Assembly: GCA_034509425.1 (NCBI GenBank)
Contig: JAVTVJ010000660.1
Coordinates: 434,001 to 498,000, forward strand
DNA from: Eopsaltria australis
Taxonomy: Eukaryota; Chordata; Aves; Passeriformes; Petroicidae
Reading direction: 5' to 3'
DNA: 64,000 bases
The notes beneath the pieces are model-generated. The model did no database searches, was not told the origin of the DNA, and was given only the letters and a program-made list of their open reading frames with translations. Position 1 is the first letter of the stretch; every line of letters begins with the position of its first letter. This document shows positions 47,174-64,000 of the stretch, in pieces. Position numbers and translations under genes: made by a program.

Positions 47174-47633
47174 GGTCACAGGTGAGGACCAAAGCAGAAC
47201 AGACAGAGGGTTCTCACCAGCACTCAGGATGATATTGAACCATTTACTTATTTTGGTGCTGTCTCAAAGGACCAAAAGGTGGGACCATTCCGTGTAACAC
47301 CGAGGGGCAGAGCTGGCACTGGCAGGAAATAGCATTTCCCCAGCTGCTGAGGGGTCACCAGGATCATGATCTACAGGATCACCATGATCATGGAGCTGCT
47401 GCTTGGGTGCAGTGATCATGTCTAGGCAGTAACACAGAAGAGCATAGAGAAACCCAGCCATACTCACGTTTCTGTTCTGCTGTTTGAGATAAAACAGAGA
47501 CAAAATAAAAGCTGTTGTGATCAGCCCCTCAAAATCTGAGCCTTTATGCCTTATCATCTCCTGAGTCATTAAAAAGGGATTAGCAAAGTACAAGTTTAGC
47601 CAAAGCCTTCCATGCCTTCCACTTACAAAAGAA

Positions 47634-47942
47634 TCATAGAATCCCAGGATGGTTTGGGTTAAAGCTCCTCTGATAGGCAGGGACACCTTCCACTGTCCCA
47701 GGCTGCTCCCAGCCCTGTCCAGCCTGGCCTTGGGCACTTCCAGGGACCCAGGGGCAGCCACAGCTTCTCTGGACACCCTGTGCCAGGGCCTCCCCACCCT
47801 CCCAGGGAGGAATTCCTTCCCAATATCCCATCTAAACCAACCCTCCTTTGGTTTACAACCATTCCCTCTTGTCCTGTCATTCCCTGCCCTTGTGAGAAGT
47901 CCCTCCAGCCTTTTTGTAGCCCCTTTAGGTATGGAAGGAAAA
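47634..47942 (-). mobile_element. CR1 LINE 3' end, antisense
   Basis: 'aatcatagaatcccagg' terminus, then 'atggtttgggttaaagc', 'ggctgctcccagccctg' and 'ccctcttgtcctgtcattc'. A well-preserved antisense copy upstream of AMPD1. Confidence 0.92.
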
Positions 47943-50589
47943 CAAGAAAGGCAGAGAAGAAGTTGTCACTTTGAGGAATGCAAAGAGGGAAGTTCTGCAT
48001 TTCCTGTCCCACGGCAGAGCCTCTGTGGTGCCTCAGTGTGGAACCAAACCCCCCTGCAGGTCCATCCCCCCCAGGGCTCTGGCACAGCCTCTGCCTGACC
48101 CAGTCTCTGCTTTCCCTGCAGTGCCCAAGGTGGAGCATTCTCTGGAACCCAGATCACTCCACACCACCAGGGCCTGACAGGTTCCAGTCCTGTGCTGAGG
48201 CTGAGCTGGCCTGGAAGGGCTCTCCCTGCACCTGCAGGGATGCAGCAGGAGCACAGGGAGGGCAGCACAGCCTCCTCCTGCTGACCAGGCAAGCAGATAT
48301 TCCTGACACTCACAGAACCAGGCTTTGCTATTTTTTGCCCTTGACTCGCCCTCCTTTGTGGCCCTCAGGATGGGTGGGCATTTCAGAGTTGCCGAGTTCC
48401 ATCCCCCTGTGGTCACATCTCCCCTTTTTCCCTAACAGGAGCAGACAGCTGAGCCACTGCACTGCCACAGATCCTCCCTGCTGGTCAGACAGGGTGGCAG
48501 CAGCGTCCTGAGGGTGCAGCCCCTGCCCTTTCCATCTGACCCCAGCTCAGGCTGCAGCTCTGGCCTCACAGCTGCTGACTTCCCAAAGCCCAGCCTGCGG
48601 AGCAAACACCCCAGAATTCTGACTCCACGTATTCATTTGCCAACAAAGCATCCCAGAAATGCTTGGTTTGACCTTTCATCTCTTTAGTGGATGAAAATTA
48701 CACTCGGGAAGGTTCACAACATCCCACTGATGGTGCAGGGCCAGGCTTTAACACCAGCTTCATGTGCTAGGACAGCTTCTCTCACACCACAGCCCTGCAA
48801 TCCCAAACACGCTGCTATCAGGGCTGTTTGGTGCTGTTATCACTCAGGGCTCTGCAGTCACCTGTCACATGTCCCTGTGCACTGTCCTGCAGCCTGGCTG
48901 GCCCTGCTCCTGCTGCCATCCCCTTGGGGCTGCAGCTCCCCACATCTCTGAGCTTCACCAGGCTGACCAGAGATTCCTGAGATCCCTCTGAGCCCTTCCA
49001 CAGGGATCTCATGGTGTCATTACAGGACACATTACACTGCAGGAGGGATAACATTTTCCTTCAGTACAAGCAGAGCAAGATTTAAACAATAACACAATTT
49101 CTTTGCTGCACTATCCAAAAACATCTCCAAGCAGGAATCAAAACGCCCAAAGGCCCCAGTGAGGTCCCCTGGACACCACACATCCAAATCTCCAGACTGT
49201 GGGCCTGGAACCTGCCCTGTGGCTCCTTGGCACTCACTTGGCTTTCAGACCTACCTGGAATTCTCACCCGGGACATCTCAGCAGCGTTTGCAGAGCCTCA
49301 GTAACACCCCAGAGTCCCCGAGCACGAGGGGCCAAGTGACTGCCTGGCAGCCCAACACTAATTTTACTGCTTTCCATTCCCTGTAATCAGACTCTCCCAC
49401 TCTAAAAGGAGAGTGGAGATCAACTGTGGGACTATTTAAAGTGCAGCCACCAGCACTTGCACTGAAACAGGTGAAAGCAGGGCTCAAATTTAATTAATCG
49501 TTTTCTTCAAGTCAGGCTTGCATTTAGCATTTTGTGGAGTGTCACCTGGTGTCGTGCCAGATTTCTGCTATCCAGGGCAGCTGCACCTTTCTAATGTGGT
49601 CTGTGGAAGTCAGTCTTTAGGAGAGACTGAACCTGGTACCTTCTGAGCTGAACCAAAGGTTTAAAGGAAATTCCCAGTCAGAACAGGGGCTGTGGACAGG
49701 TACAAACCATGTGCTCTCACCTGAGCTGTTCAGAGATGTTTCCTGAGGGAGGGATCTGTTTGAAAGCCTGGATTTTACCAACAGGGTTGCCCAGATGTCC
49801 TCACTTCTTCCCAGCTGAGTCCAACAAACAAAAGGAAGGTGCAAGGAGTCACAATTTATTCCTGAGCTTTTCAGCCTTTATCAAGCTTGGTGTCATAATG
49901 TTGATGTGATAATCAGCTCTGTGTGTGGTGAGCCATAGCCAAGGTGCATCTGACAGAGAGCAGCTCCCAGCCCAGCCCAGGGTGGCTCAGGGAGCTCCTG
50001 CCTGAAGCTTGGGTCTGGCAGAGCAGCTCTCAGGGTGGGAGGCACCTCCTGCCTTCCTTTGGAGCATGTTGGCTTTGAGGGCTGTACCCTCAAACCCTCT
50101 CCAGATCTCACTTGCAGCTGGAAAACACCTCCTGTGTGAAGAGAAAGGCCAGAATTTGCTGTGGAGAAAGGCCAGAATTTGCTGTTGGGAAAGGCCAGAA
50201 TTTGCTGTGTCCTGCGTGTTGCCAGGATAACTCTGAGCTTCTGGTTCAGATTCCTGGTGGGAAGGGGTGAAGCTGAACAGGTCAGGAGGATAAAACGATT
50301 TTGATATGAAACAGAATCTTTCTGTGTCTGTTTGTTTGTGCTTCAATTCTTGATGGTGTTGAAAAAACTGCCCTGGGATAGGACAAAGCATTTGGGCAGA
50401 GCCTGGCTCTGGTTTAAAGGGTGGCTTTGGTCAGAGCATTGAAGGGAGAACAAAAACCACCTGGAACAGACAACATTCTTTGGAATTAAATGTGCATCCA
50501 AGGGATCCCTGTGCTGCATTTTGCAGGAACAGCTAAGAAAAGGTCTTGTCCAAGAAGAAGGTTGGAATAGGTGAGAGAGTCACCTGCAC

Positions 50590-50639
50590 AAATAAAATAA
50601 AATAAAATAAAATAAAATAAAATAAAATAAAATAAAATA
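50590..50639. repeat. (AAAAT)n microsatellite
   Basis: Ten perfect AAATA pentamers in the AMPD1–NRAS intergenic region. Confidence 0.95.
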
Positions 50640-53600
50640 CAGAGCTGGAAATAGAGCCACGGATTTCGTCCTTAGGAGCACAGGAATCTTGTGGCACAGC
50701 CAGTGAAGTGAGCTGAGCTGAGACCTGCAGCAGCTTCTCCAGCTGAGAGAATTTCCAGAGCATCCAGAAACTCTCTGGCAGAGATGTGCCCACTGCTTGA
50801 TGAACACAACTTCAAAATATGCTTAATTACATGAGAAATTCTCCAGAATTTAGGGAATTTTACCCCCACTTTCCTCTTATTCCCCAAGAAGATCAATTCC
50901 CTCCCTCCAGGTTGCAGAGGTGCAGCACCAGGGCAAATCTGGGATGCTGGTGCAGCTTTGGTCTCCCTCTCATGCTGATAAAATCTTCAGATTCTGAATT
51001 ATTCTTGTTCTAACCCACCCCTGAGTTGAGAGTCTCCACACCACAATTTTTTTTAACTCTTTCATTCAAGGTCCATAAAATCTGGCTCCTGCTTGTTTGC
51101 TCTCCCACAAGGACTGTATCTGCCCTTTACCCTCCTGGGTACATCAAGATCTTGGGATTCACATCTGAAACCAAAAATAACCTTTAGGATACAGGGGTCA
51201 TCTTCCTCAAGAGCAGAATCTTGATCATCTCCTGATCCCTCAGCTTTTTTAATCACAGGGTGAGCTTGAGTGGGTTCATGGTGGAAATCTGAGTAAAGCC
51301 TGTGCTAAAGTTAGATCCAGGGCTAGTGCAAACTCAAGGACTGACACAAACAACCTGGCTTCCCACTGTTCTTCAGCTGGAAAGTGAGTGATTCACACCC
51401 AGAGGCTTTGGAGTGGCTCTAAACCTGTGAGCTGCCCTTGTTCCACCCAGGCCCAGCCAAGGGAAGATGCTTGGACGTGCCAGAGATTTGGCAGCTTGGG
51501 TTATTGAGCAGGATCTTCCTCCAGCTTGCCTGGCCTTGCATCCACAGCTCAGGGGCAGCTGCCCAAACAGAGGTTATGGGACAAGCTTTGCTAGAAAATG
51601 GTTTGAATTCCTGCAGAGGAGGAGATGGACAGAGAGGGAGAACGTGGATCTCACCAGGGCACTCCTGGCTGTGCTGGGCCTTTGATCAACTCACCCAGCA
51701 CTGGGGAAACCCTCAGCAAATTCTCCTCTCCTCACCCTGCTCTCAGTCATCCCCTGCACAGCTCCCCCAGAGCTGCTGGAATCAGCCTCAGTTCCAGGGC
51801 ACAACCAAAATTAGCACGGAGTTGGTAGGAACAGGCAGATCCAGGGAACAAAAACATTGCAGGGAAACCCTTCCAGCAAGGCAAGAAACCCCTGGGTTTC
51901 AGCACCCACCCAAACTCAGGGCATGAATCCTCTGGGAACAGGCAGTGACTGCTGGGGCTCCAGTGGCAGGAGCTGTGTCCCTGTTCCTGGGGGTCTGGTT
52001 TGAAATTCCTGCCATAAAACCCAGGTTGGACTCCAGGTTTGAGGTGCCTGACACAACCTGTGAGGAGAAAAACCCTTGAAGCACATTTACTGACTGTGTG
52101 GTCTGACACAATTTGCTGCTTGCAGGAGGGAAGGCAACAGGGAAGTATTTTAGAAAACAGAATCAAGCAATTTGAAAGCCTAACAGAGCATGATTTGGGC
52201 ACAGCAGTAACTTAATAGCTGGTTTTGCCATTGGAATGCCAAGTGAAGAAGCTTCTCTCTCCATTTTTTTAAATAGAAGTCAGCATGAGGGACCCCAGTG
52301 CAGACAGAGACTCAGCAGCAGCGAGGTGCAGATTGGTGAAGTCATTCAAACTGGACTCTGGAGCCAGCCTGGGGCAGCTCTCAGGGTCACTGCCACTGCT
52401 CACTGATGCTCTGGGACACATCTGTGACAGAGCTGAGCCTGCCCTGTGACAGAGGTGACAACTGGAGTAAATCCCACCCCACAAAGCACTGTGACAAACT
52501 CTGGAATCCACTCGTGCATCCCGTGCCCAGAACCCAAAGAAAACAACCAAAGAATTCCAAGTTTATTCTTTAAAAAAAGTTATTTAAGAAGCAAAATAAT
52601 TTACTTCAATTCAAACCAAAAGAGATGCATTATTGAAAGCAAATAATTAAACAAAGTAACACCAAATTAGCCCTTGGGTTAAAAGTCCAGATCCCAACAT
52701 CTCCTGACCATCCTGAGGGTTACACACAGGCACACACTCCAGGTTTGGGGTTTTTCAGGAGCACAGACAGCTCAGAATAATTCAAACTTCCACTGCTCTC
52801 CTTCCCCCACAGGCCTGAGGCTGCTTGAAATCCAATTCTAAGTCTGTACTAAAAATTATGGCAGCTTAAAGATCCTGCTTCAAATCCAAAGTCCTAGCAA
52901 GGACAAGGCCAGAATCTGAGCAGTTGAACCAGACCACGGAGTGGGGACACAGAGAGGAGCAAGCACAGAGTTCCAGTGGCTCCTTGCAGAGCTGAGCTCA
53001 GCCACAGCAGCAGAAATATTTCTTACAGTCACTGGCACTTGGAAGTTTTGAACAAAAGCTTTACCCTTTTTTAATATTTCACCTCAAGGTTGTTCATGTC
53101 TGTTCTGCCCAGTCAGGACAGTGAAATCAGCTTGGCACTAGTGCAGAGTTGTGCTGTTCTAAATGACAATATTTGGACCAAATCTACCAAACCACCTTTT
53201 CCAGGGACCTGTCTTGTGCAAAACCTTCTGTGCTTATCTTCCAAATATTTTTCCCAAACGTTCACAGGGATTTGTCCTTCCAGTTCTTGGCTGCCACCAA
53301 ACCCAGAGTTCTCTGAGACAGCTGGAAACAAATTCCAACCATTCAGTTCACACTCCTGACTAGTACAACACCCTGCTTTTGTATTTTTTGCTGGATTTGG
53401 AACTACACTGCTGGAGATGGGAGTGTCACCTGTGCAAGTCAGCTCTGCAGCATCCTAAAAACTGAAAAAATCCTAAAAACCCTTCTAGAGGTTCCAAAGG
53501 TGACACAAATACAGACCTATCCTCACCAGGGCTTTTTCCCTTTTCAGGTTTGATGGAGCCCAAGAGAAAGGGAACAGCAGAGAGAAAGCAGATGCATTTT

Positions 53601-54134
53601 CCAGTCAGTTCCCACACATTTCTGAGGATTCCCAGCTTTTGGAGCTGCAGCTGGTACATTTTAGGGACAAGCAGAGCACGTGGGGCAGTGTGGAGCATTG
53701 CTGGGATCAACCTCCATCCAAAGAATTCTCCAGATTGACCACACAGCCTTCAAACATCAAATGCCAGAGGCTTCCCATGGCCACAGGCAGCTGTGCTCTG
53801 AGCAGTCCTGCTGGCCAGGAAACAAATTCCTGCTTTTCCCAAGAAATCAAACCCCATCTGGAGCTGGCTGATGGAATGTCACCGTTCAGTGTCCTCACAA
53901 ACCCCACACTGCTCATCTGTGTGACCAGATGTGCATCCCAAAAGCTTTTTCTCATTTCCCAGGGGTGTTTTGATGAACTGGCTGCCCATGTGCCACTCAT
54001 CTCTTCAGGAGCAGCCCCTCATCTCCTGCCACAGGGGAGGCTTTCACAGAAAACTCCTCCTGGCAGAGCTTTCTCAGCCCTGGCCGTGCAGTGGTGGCAG
54101 CTGTGTCACGTTTAACCTGCAGCATGAGATCAGC

Positions 54135-54292
54135 CATGGGACGGTTTGGGTTGGAAGGAACCCTAAAGCTCATCCAGTGCCATGGGCAGGGACACCTCCC
54201 ACTGTCCCAGGGTGCTCCATCCTGGCCTTGGACACCTCCAGGGATGGGGCAGCCACAGCTGCTCTGGCCAACATCAAACTGAACTCCAGCCA
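54135..54292 (-). mobile_element. CR1 LINE 3' end, antisense
   Basis: 'gacggtttgggttggaagg' then 'aaccctaaagctcatccag', 'catgggcagggacacctcc'. Lies in the AMPD1–NRAS intergenic region. Confidence 0.88.
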
Positions 54293-55032
54293 CAGCCAGT
54301 GGTCCCCACAGTTCTGCCCCACCACTGGGTGTGTGTTGCTGGAGAAGAATATTTTCTGTTAAAATTTTTTGTGGGTTTAATTCTCATCAGTGTCACGTCA
54401 GTCAAAGTTAAAAGAAATTGAAGAAAGTATTTATAAGGATTATCACAGATAAAGAAGATGTGATGCAGATTAATCCTCTTCATTCCCAGAAGAGAATTAA
54501 GACTGTAAGTAGTGAAGGAAGCAATATTAAAGGAAGAAATTCTTCTCTCTCTGTTTACTGCTTTCTAATGTCCCTTTGAAACTGAGCACTCCACATTAAG
54601 ATGTGACTGACACCAACAAACTGAACCCGAGCCTCCTGCAATTCCCCTGCGGGGCTGGGCTGGCACTGACCGAATGCTCCCTCTGTTGGCTCCTGAGGGC
54701 TCCTTCTCCTCCCTCGGAGGAGCTGGAATTCAGCTCTGAGCACACCGGGCACAAGCACCAGGGGAGGAGAGGGCACTGCAAGGAGCACTGGAGGTTCTGC
54801 AGCAGTGACCACACCTGGGCACCCCAGGTAAGGAGGGGAGGGTGTTCTGTTCTGGGCAGGACTCCCTCAGCTCACAATTCCCTCAGCTGGAGCTGTCAGA
54901 GAGCCCAGAGTTCCCCTCAGCCTGTCCCCATCCCTGAACTCATTTCCTTCCTCATTTTGCAGGGATGCTGCAATCAGAAGCTGGCTCAGGTGTCTGTGGC
55001 AGCTCTCAGCCTCCTCCTCTCCAGCACAGAAC

Positions 55033-55192
55033 CCCAGAATGGTTTGGGTTGGAAAGGGCCTTAAAACTCATCCCATTCCAGCCCCTGCCATGGCCAAGGA
55101 CACCTTCCACTATCCCAGTTTGCTCCCAGCCCTGTCCAGCCTGGCCTTGGGCACTTCCAGGGATGGAGCAGCCACTTTCTGCACCCCTGACT
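55033..55192 (-). mobile_element. CR1 LINE 3' end, antisense
   Basis: 'ccagaatggtttgggttgg' through 'ctgccatggccaaggacacc' to 'ttgggcacttccaggg'. About 0.55 kb beyond the NRAS poly(A) signal. Confidence 0.88.
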
Positions 55193-55739
55193 GAGTCAAC
55201 CCCAACCCCCCCCACTCCTTCCCTGGCAAGGAAACTCCAACTACATTTTACAGTCTAGAGACATTTTGAAGAGACTCTGTACAGTCCATGGTAAGAAAAT
55301 ATTTCAGAATAAAACAATTTGCAAGTTACAGAGAGAGCTGAATAGCAGCTGTCCAAAGCAACCTCCAGTTACCAGATTAATTAGTGAGAAGCTGCCCAGA
55401 AATGTTGGCAGTTCATGTTAAAAATGAACAGCTGACAGGTTTGGTCCAACTTGGAAGAGATCTGAATGCTGCAGGAAAACAATCCAGAAAAGAAACTGTT
55501 CCACCCACAAAGAAAGTAAAACCCAGATGCAGTGTGTCCCCTCCCTTGTCCAAGAGTCTCACAGGTGCCTGCTGGACCTTCCAGCCTCCAATTGCTGCTG
55601 GAGGATCCTGTCAGGCACACGTCACCCACACCACACTTGCCTGCTTGAGACAATGAGCTCCCAAGAAATTCCAGTCCTTGGGCTTTTCCTCAACCCAAGG
55701 GACAACTTCAAATCTTCTTAGCAAACAGGCACTTAGCTA

Positions 55740-56285
55740 GGAAAGGTTTTCCTCTTTATTACAGAAATGGAGGATCAGGTAGGTGGCACTCCTGGCACTG
55801 GAGATGTTGCACTTTGCTGTACAGGTGCACAGAGAGCAGAGAGGGGACAGGGGCATTCCTGGTGGCACCAGCCCGTGTGACATCGCTCTGTGCCACTCCT
55901 CTGACAGCACTGCACGGAATCCAACAGACAGGGGACACACAGCACTTCTAGCTTTTACTCTAGAGGTAAAGTGTCATCTTTTTCACAGCATTTAGTCTCT
56001 ATAGTTTCACTTTTGTGACTGGTTTTCCTCTTGAACAAACGCAGGTAACACAGTGAGAGAAGAATCCCAGCACGTCCAGAGATGCTGCTGCTCCGTGAGC
56101 TGAGCAGGGAGGTAGATGCCATGGATGTTCTCTTCAGATGGAGCACAGAAAGGACCTTGTGCCAATGAACTCTGGTGCCCAGGGCTGGCACTGGCACCGA
56201 AACTCTGCAGGGCATCAGCAGGAGAGGCAGCACAGGAGATCGAGGCTCGTCCAGCAGCTGCACCTGAACCACGTTTTCTTGGCAT
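55740..56285 (-). other. NRAS: NRAS 3' UTR exon
   Basis: The NRAS stop codon is followed by AAAG|gtgagc, a strong donor at 56959/56958. The next good acceptor, ctttctgttccag, precedes 56285. This implies that the stop-containing exon ends four bases past the TGA and that the 3' UTR is on a separate exon. Human NRAS likewise carries non-coding exons after the stop. The junction lies far less than 50 nt past the stop, so nonsense-mediated decay is not expected. Confidence 0.6.
55755..55760 (-). terminator. NRAS: NRAS poly(A) signal AATAAA
   Basis: Canonical AATAAA on the minus strand, 525 nt into the inferred terminal 3' UTR exon that begins at 56285. Other longer 3' ends cannot be excluded. 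Confidence 0.6.
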
Positions 56286-56659
56286 CTGGAACAGAAAGGC
56301 ACCTCCAATTAGCACTAATTAGCTCTGCCCTGCTCTGGGGTGGGTGTGCCAGTCCTGAGCTGCTCTGTCTGTTCTCACAGGGATGAGCAACATCTCTCAG
56401 GGAATTGTTGAAAGGAATTTCCCTTAGCTGGGAACTCAGGTTTCATTACTTGCACCATTTTATTTGGTTAATCCTGGAATGTTCCAGAGGAACACAGCTC
56501 CAGGGAGGCTGTGCAGGAGTCACTCACTCAGAAGCACAGCTGTGCACACCCCTCCTTTCAAGGTGTTTCTTCAGAAATCCTGTTCTCCATACAGTCCCAA
56601 TGGTTTCCCAAAGGAGGGAGGCAGAAAGGAACGACTCAGAGAATCACACCATTGAAACT

Positions 56660-56728
56660 GCTGGAAATCATGGAATCTTTTGGGTTGGAAGCAGCCTTAA
56701 AGATCACCTTGTTCCATCCACCCATCAG
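56660..56728 (-). mobile_element. CR1 LINE 3' terminus, antisense fragment
   Basis: Only about 70 bp: 'aatcatggaatcttttggg' then 'ttggaagcagccttaaagatc'-like sequence. It lies in the NRAS 3' UTR intron. Confidence 0.7.
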
Positions 56729-56962
56729 CCAAAAGGGTGACGTGAATGAAAACTCCTTTTCTTGAGCTTTGTCACCAACTTAGAGGGGAATTTTTCATTG
56801 AGCATTAACACATTGCAGGATCCAGATCTCTGAGAATCCACAGGCTGATTAATAGGGGAAAACCCCACCTGCAGCAAGCAGCATTTCCAAGCCACACTTA
56901 CCAGCTGCTGGAAGGCAAAGAGACAAGAAAGCAGTGCAGAAGTGGAGTTGCAGCTCACCTTT

Positions 56963-61425
<4,463 letters not shown>

Positions 61426-61970
61426 ATTTGTGCTTTTTTAAGAGTTGTTAATGAGCAGCTGGAGCCCGGCAGTTCTGGGTCACTGCAGTGTGAGTGAGCA
61501 CCGTGCACTTGCGGCTGATCTTTTGTTTCAAGGATGAGAGACCCCAATCCCAAGAGGAAGGGGCTGCGGGGCTCAGAGTCCCCGGGAGGGAGCAGGAGCT
61601 GGGAATTCCAGCAGTGGGGAGCACAAACACGGACCCCCGACTGCAAACACACCCCACCTCGAATGAACAGAACCGAGCCTGGGGATGGATGAGCACGGGA
61701 AGAGAACTCATAAATAGGAGGTTGACTTCTAATTAAAAATTATGTAATTTGTACCCAATGAATGTTGCTGTTTGTTGTAATGTATAAACAGTGTAGTGGT
61801 GATGATGGTGCCTTACAGGGGAAGCTCCCTGCTTTGTGCAAACTGGAATAGAACACAAATCCCTCAGGGTGGTGGGAGAATTGGAGCTGCCACCAGGAAC
61901 GATGGGGACAGCACAGGTCTAACAGAGCCCCCACTGTGAAAAGAAGAGGCTGAGCACAACAAAGCTTTTT
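61426..61970. other. NRAS–CSDE1 spacer
   Basis: Unique sequence between the repeat arrays and the CSDE1 poly(A) site. No exon-like structure was recognised. It is longer than the very short NRAS–CSDE1 gap known in mammals. Confidence 0.6.
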
Positions 61971-61974
61971 TCAA

Positions 61975-63319
61975 AATCAGTAAAACTTTATTCTATTTCC
62001 ATTCTTTGCCATTAACAGAAAAAAAAATTGGAGAAAGCAATGTTTTGTTTTACAAAGATAATGCATCTCCCAGAGAAGAAAACCCTAAATTGAGAATAGA
62101 GGTAACATGAAAAAAAAAAAAAAAAAAGAAAAAAACAAAACAAAACAAAAACCAAACAAAAAAAATTAACCGAAAAGAAAAAATAAAATAAAATAAAATA
62201 AAAAAACCAAACCACAGTACTGCCCTCTATTCCAAAAAGTAACTCCTGATCTTTTTGGTTAAAGTAATACTTAGACCAATCATTCAGTTTTCTTGCTTGA
62301 TAACGTGTGACTGGGGAAATGGAGGGAGGGGGGCAGGGGAGGAAAAAAAAATAAACCAAAACAAAAAAATAAACCAAATTAAAAAAAAAAAAAAAAAAAA
62401 AAGCACACAGACATCAACTATTCACCTTGATGAAAGTCTCAATACAGCTATGGAAAGCCTAAGTATTTATTCTCTTACAGTACACTGGGTGCCGGCTGCA
62501 AAAAGAACAAAAAAAATGTATCCACTTCAGGCACAACTTCTTTCTTTTTAAATTTAAATCAGTAAAAGAAACTGGGTTTAGAAGCTGCAGTGTTCTAAGC
62601 AGCAGCAGATTTGTGCATTGTTTTAAATATATTTAAATTACCACACTGATGGCACACCTCAGCCTTATGAAATTCTGCACTGTCTGTTCCAGAACACTAC
62701 AAAATCCACCGACCCTGGGAGAGACTTGCACCGAGCTCTAAGGACTGGCTAAAGGAGTCAAGTTAAATGAACTAGGAAAACACTGTAACATTTGGCCATC
62801 AACTCAAGGTATCTGAATGTTTGTGGAGATCTGATAGAAACTGAATTTATTCCACCCTCACATGGTCCTCAGAATTGGAGCAGAGTGAGCTGAAGTGATT
62901 CTTCCTTCCACTCCGGAGGGAAGATAATGCAACTGAGCACTAAGGCATAATAAACCTTGGCCAAAAACAAGGATAAAGCATAATAACTGTAGTGCAGAAT
63001 TCCACAAGGTCTGCCCGAGCAGAGCTGTCTATGTTTACTCACAGAGGCAATGGAGATTGCAGTTACCAGTTGCGTTAAATGCACCATTCAAAACAAGCTT
63101 CTAAAATGTGATACTATAAGGCGCCACCTTAAAGTTCTCCAGAATGCAACTGTGCAGAAATTTAAAATGGTTTTGTAAATTTAATTTTAAACATAACATG
63201 AGAAGGTGTTAAAACTGGTGGAATAGCTTCTGAGAATTTGGAGGAAGGGATGAACAGGGAGATATTCAGTACCCTTCGCCAGCCCCACCGCACGGCCCAA
63301 CGTCGCCGTGGGGTTGGGA
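61975..63319 (-). other. CSDE1: CSDE1 3' UTR with poly(A) signal
   Basis: This stretch follows the inferred CSDE1 stop codon. AATAAA is read on the minus strand at 61987-61992. The stretch contains long U-rich tracts in the transcript (A-rich on plus at 62108-62210 and 62380-62402). No splice sites or frames suggest coding sequence. The extent is inferred from the stop and the poly(A) signal. Confidence 0.7.
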
Positions 63320-63367
63320 TCAGTCTATAACACCAGCCTGGCGGATCTTTCTCTCTGCACCAAATCC
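63320..63367 (-). CDS. CSDE1: CSDE1 (UNR) last coding exon, partial gene
   Basis: CSDE1 is a cytoplasmic RNA-binding protein with several cold-shock domains, acting in mRNA translation and decay. A good acceptor (cccttgcag) precedes a 16-codon exon reading GFGAERKIRQAGVID and a TGA at 63320-63322. A short basic end of this kind, together with the fixed position next to NRAS, identifies the CSDE1 C-terminus. All cold-shock domains lie off-window to the right. The identity rests mostly on synteny, because fifteen residues are few. Confidence 0.8.
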   Translation of the reverse strand, partial: GFGAERKIRQAGVID

Positions 63368-64000
63368 CTGCAAGGGAAACACAACAAACTTTTAGCTCCA
63401 GCATCACAGAATCATGGAATCATTGAGATTGGAAAAGGGCTTTAAGATCGTCAAGTCCAAGTGTGAAGCCGGCACCGCCACTGGGCTTTGAGGCAGAGCC
63501 TGGTCTGTTCCACCCAAGCAGCACCTTTCTAATTAGCATGTTTGTCTTCAGAAAGACAGACAGCAACAAAACAGGTTCTGTGGGGTGTTCCTTGTAGTCC
63601 AGAATACCACAGAGATTCCAGACACTTCTCTCCTCCTGCTTATCGAGAGGTGGCAGAAGGTTGTGTGAAAGCCATGTCTGGGTAACTGGACTTCACTTGC
63701 CACCTCTGAGGTTTATAAATGAAGAGCAAAATAAAACAGCCAAGACAAACCAAGACAGAAAGGCTCCAACACAGGCAGCAGTGGTTGCTTCTGTCCTGTG
63801 TGCTCCTCTGAAAGCCCAGCACTGACCCAGGGCACAGCACCGTGCACAGACACAATCCCCCCTCACACAGCAGAGCTCACTGCAGAACAGCAGCAGAGCC
63901 AGGGGTGCTGATGGCTCAGGCCCCAACAGAGGCAGCAGTGTTACACCCCCAGCCCCTGCAGTGCTGCTCCCCCAGCCCAGCAGCCCCTGCAGCACTGCTC
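63368..64000 (-). other. CSDE1: CSDE1 intron (partial) with CR1 terminus
   Basis: It begins upstream of the last CSDE1 acceptor. An antisense CR1-like 3' end ('acagaatcatggaatcattg' then 'agattggaaaagggctttaa') lies at 63403-63500. The remainder up to the window edge is unique, and I see no further exon. Confidence 0.65.

Larger units (their letters stand above)
47174..55754. other. AMPD1–NRAS intergenic region
   Basis: About 8.6 kb separate the AMPD1 start from the NRAS poly(A) signal. It contains CR1 copies near 47.6, 54.1 and 55.0 kb, an (AAAAT)n run near 50.6 kb and otherwise unique, moderately AT-rich DNA. I found no chain of open exons with consistent phase. The AMPD1 promoter should lie just above 47173. 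A CCAAAATAAG sequence about 80 nt upstream of the ATG resembles an imperfect SRF or MEF2 site, but this is weak. Confidence 0.6.

Noticed and set aside
47174..55754. Extra gene between AMPD1 and NRAS
   Set aside because: Frames are short and unsupported by phase-consistent splice sites, and none is known in this gap in other vertebrates.

Overview
This is a stretch of bird chromosome, probably from a GC-rich microchromosome. Four things point that way. CR1 LINE 3' ends are scattered through it, and they are the typical avian repeat. Introns are short. GC-rich minisatellites are frequent. The gene order matches the vertebrate block TRIM33–BCAS2–DENND2C–AMPD1–NRAS–CSDE1 (human 1p13). All six genes lie on the minus strand, so each gene starts at its high coordinate. 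I rebuilt the exons by hand from splice-site phase and remembered vertebrate protein sequence; exon lengths and phases close exactly everywhere except one DENND2C exon.

Layout: 1-8108 is intron 1 of TRIM33 (no exon seen; CR1 copies and a 17-bp minisatellite). 8109-8547 is TRIM33 coding exon 1, with a CRE and CCAAT-box promoter just above it. 8790-9850 is a minisatellite between TRIM33 and the BCAS2 poly(A) site. 10367-13254 is complete BCAS2 (7 coding exons, 226 aa), with a 12-copy GC-box array directly upstream. 14129-32166 is the DENND2C coding region (18 coding exons, about 924 aa expected), followed by a long 5' intron up to a CpG-rich promoter near 38.6 kb. 39043-47173 is complete AMPD1 (15 coding exons, 739 aa). 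47.2-55.7 kb is intergenic. 56963-60466 is complete NRAS (4 coding exons, 189 aa), with an extra intron in its 3' UTR. 60.6-61.4 kb holds two tandem arrays between NRAS and CSDE1. 61.97-63.37 kb is the 3' UTR and last coding exon of CSDE1.

The genes are unrelated housekeeping and tissue genes that share an old syntenic block: a chromatin and TGF-beta E3 ligase, a spliceosome subunit, a Rab GEF, muscle AMP deaminase, a Ras GTPase and an mRNA-binding protein. They do not form one system, and I found no new multi-gene system, CRISPR array, tRNA or rRNA.

The unusual features are local. DENND2C has an apparent 1-bp frameshift. Several tandem repeats begin at a splice donor or carry copies of one, and one AMPD1 intron array appears to be made from the neighbouring exon end. 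Tandem arrays also sit in or near promoters: GC boxes at BCAS2, CpG-bearing 11-mers at NRAS and a repeated CCAAT module at DENND2C.
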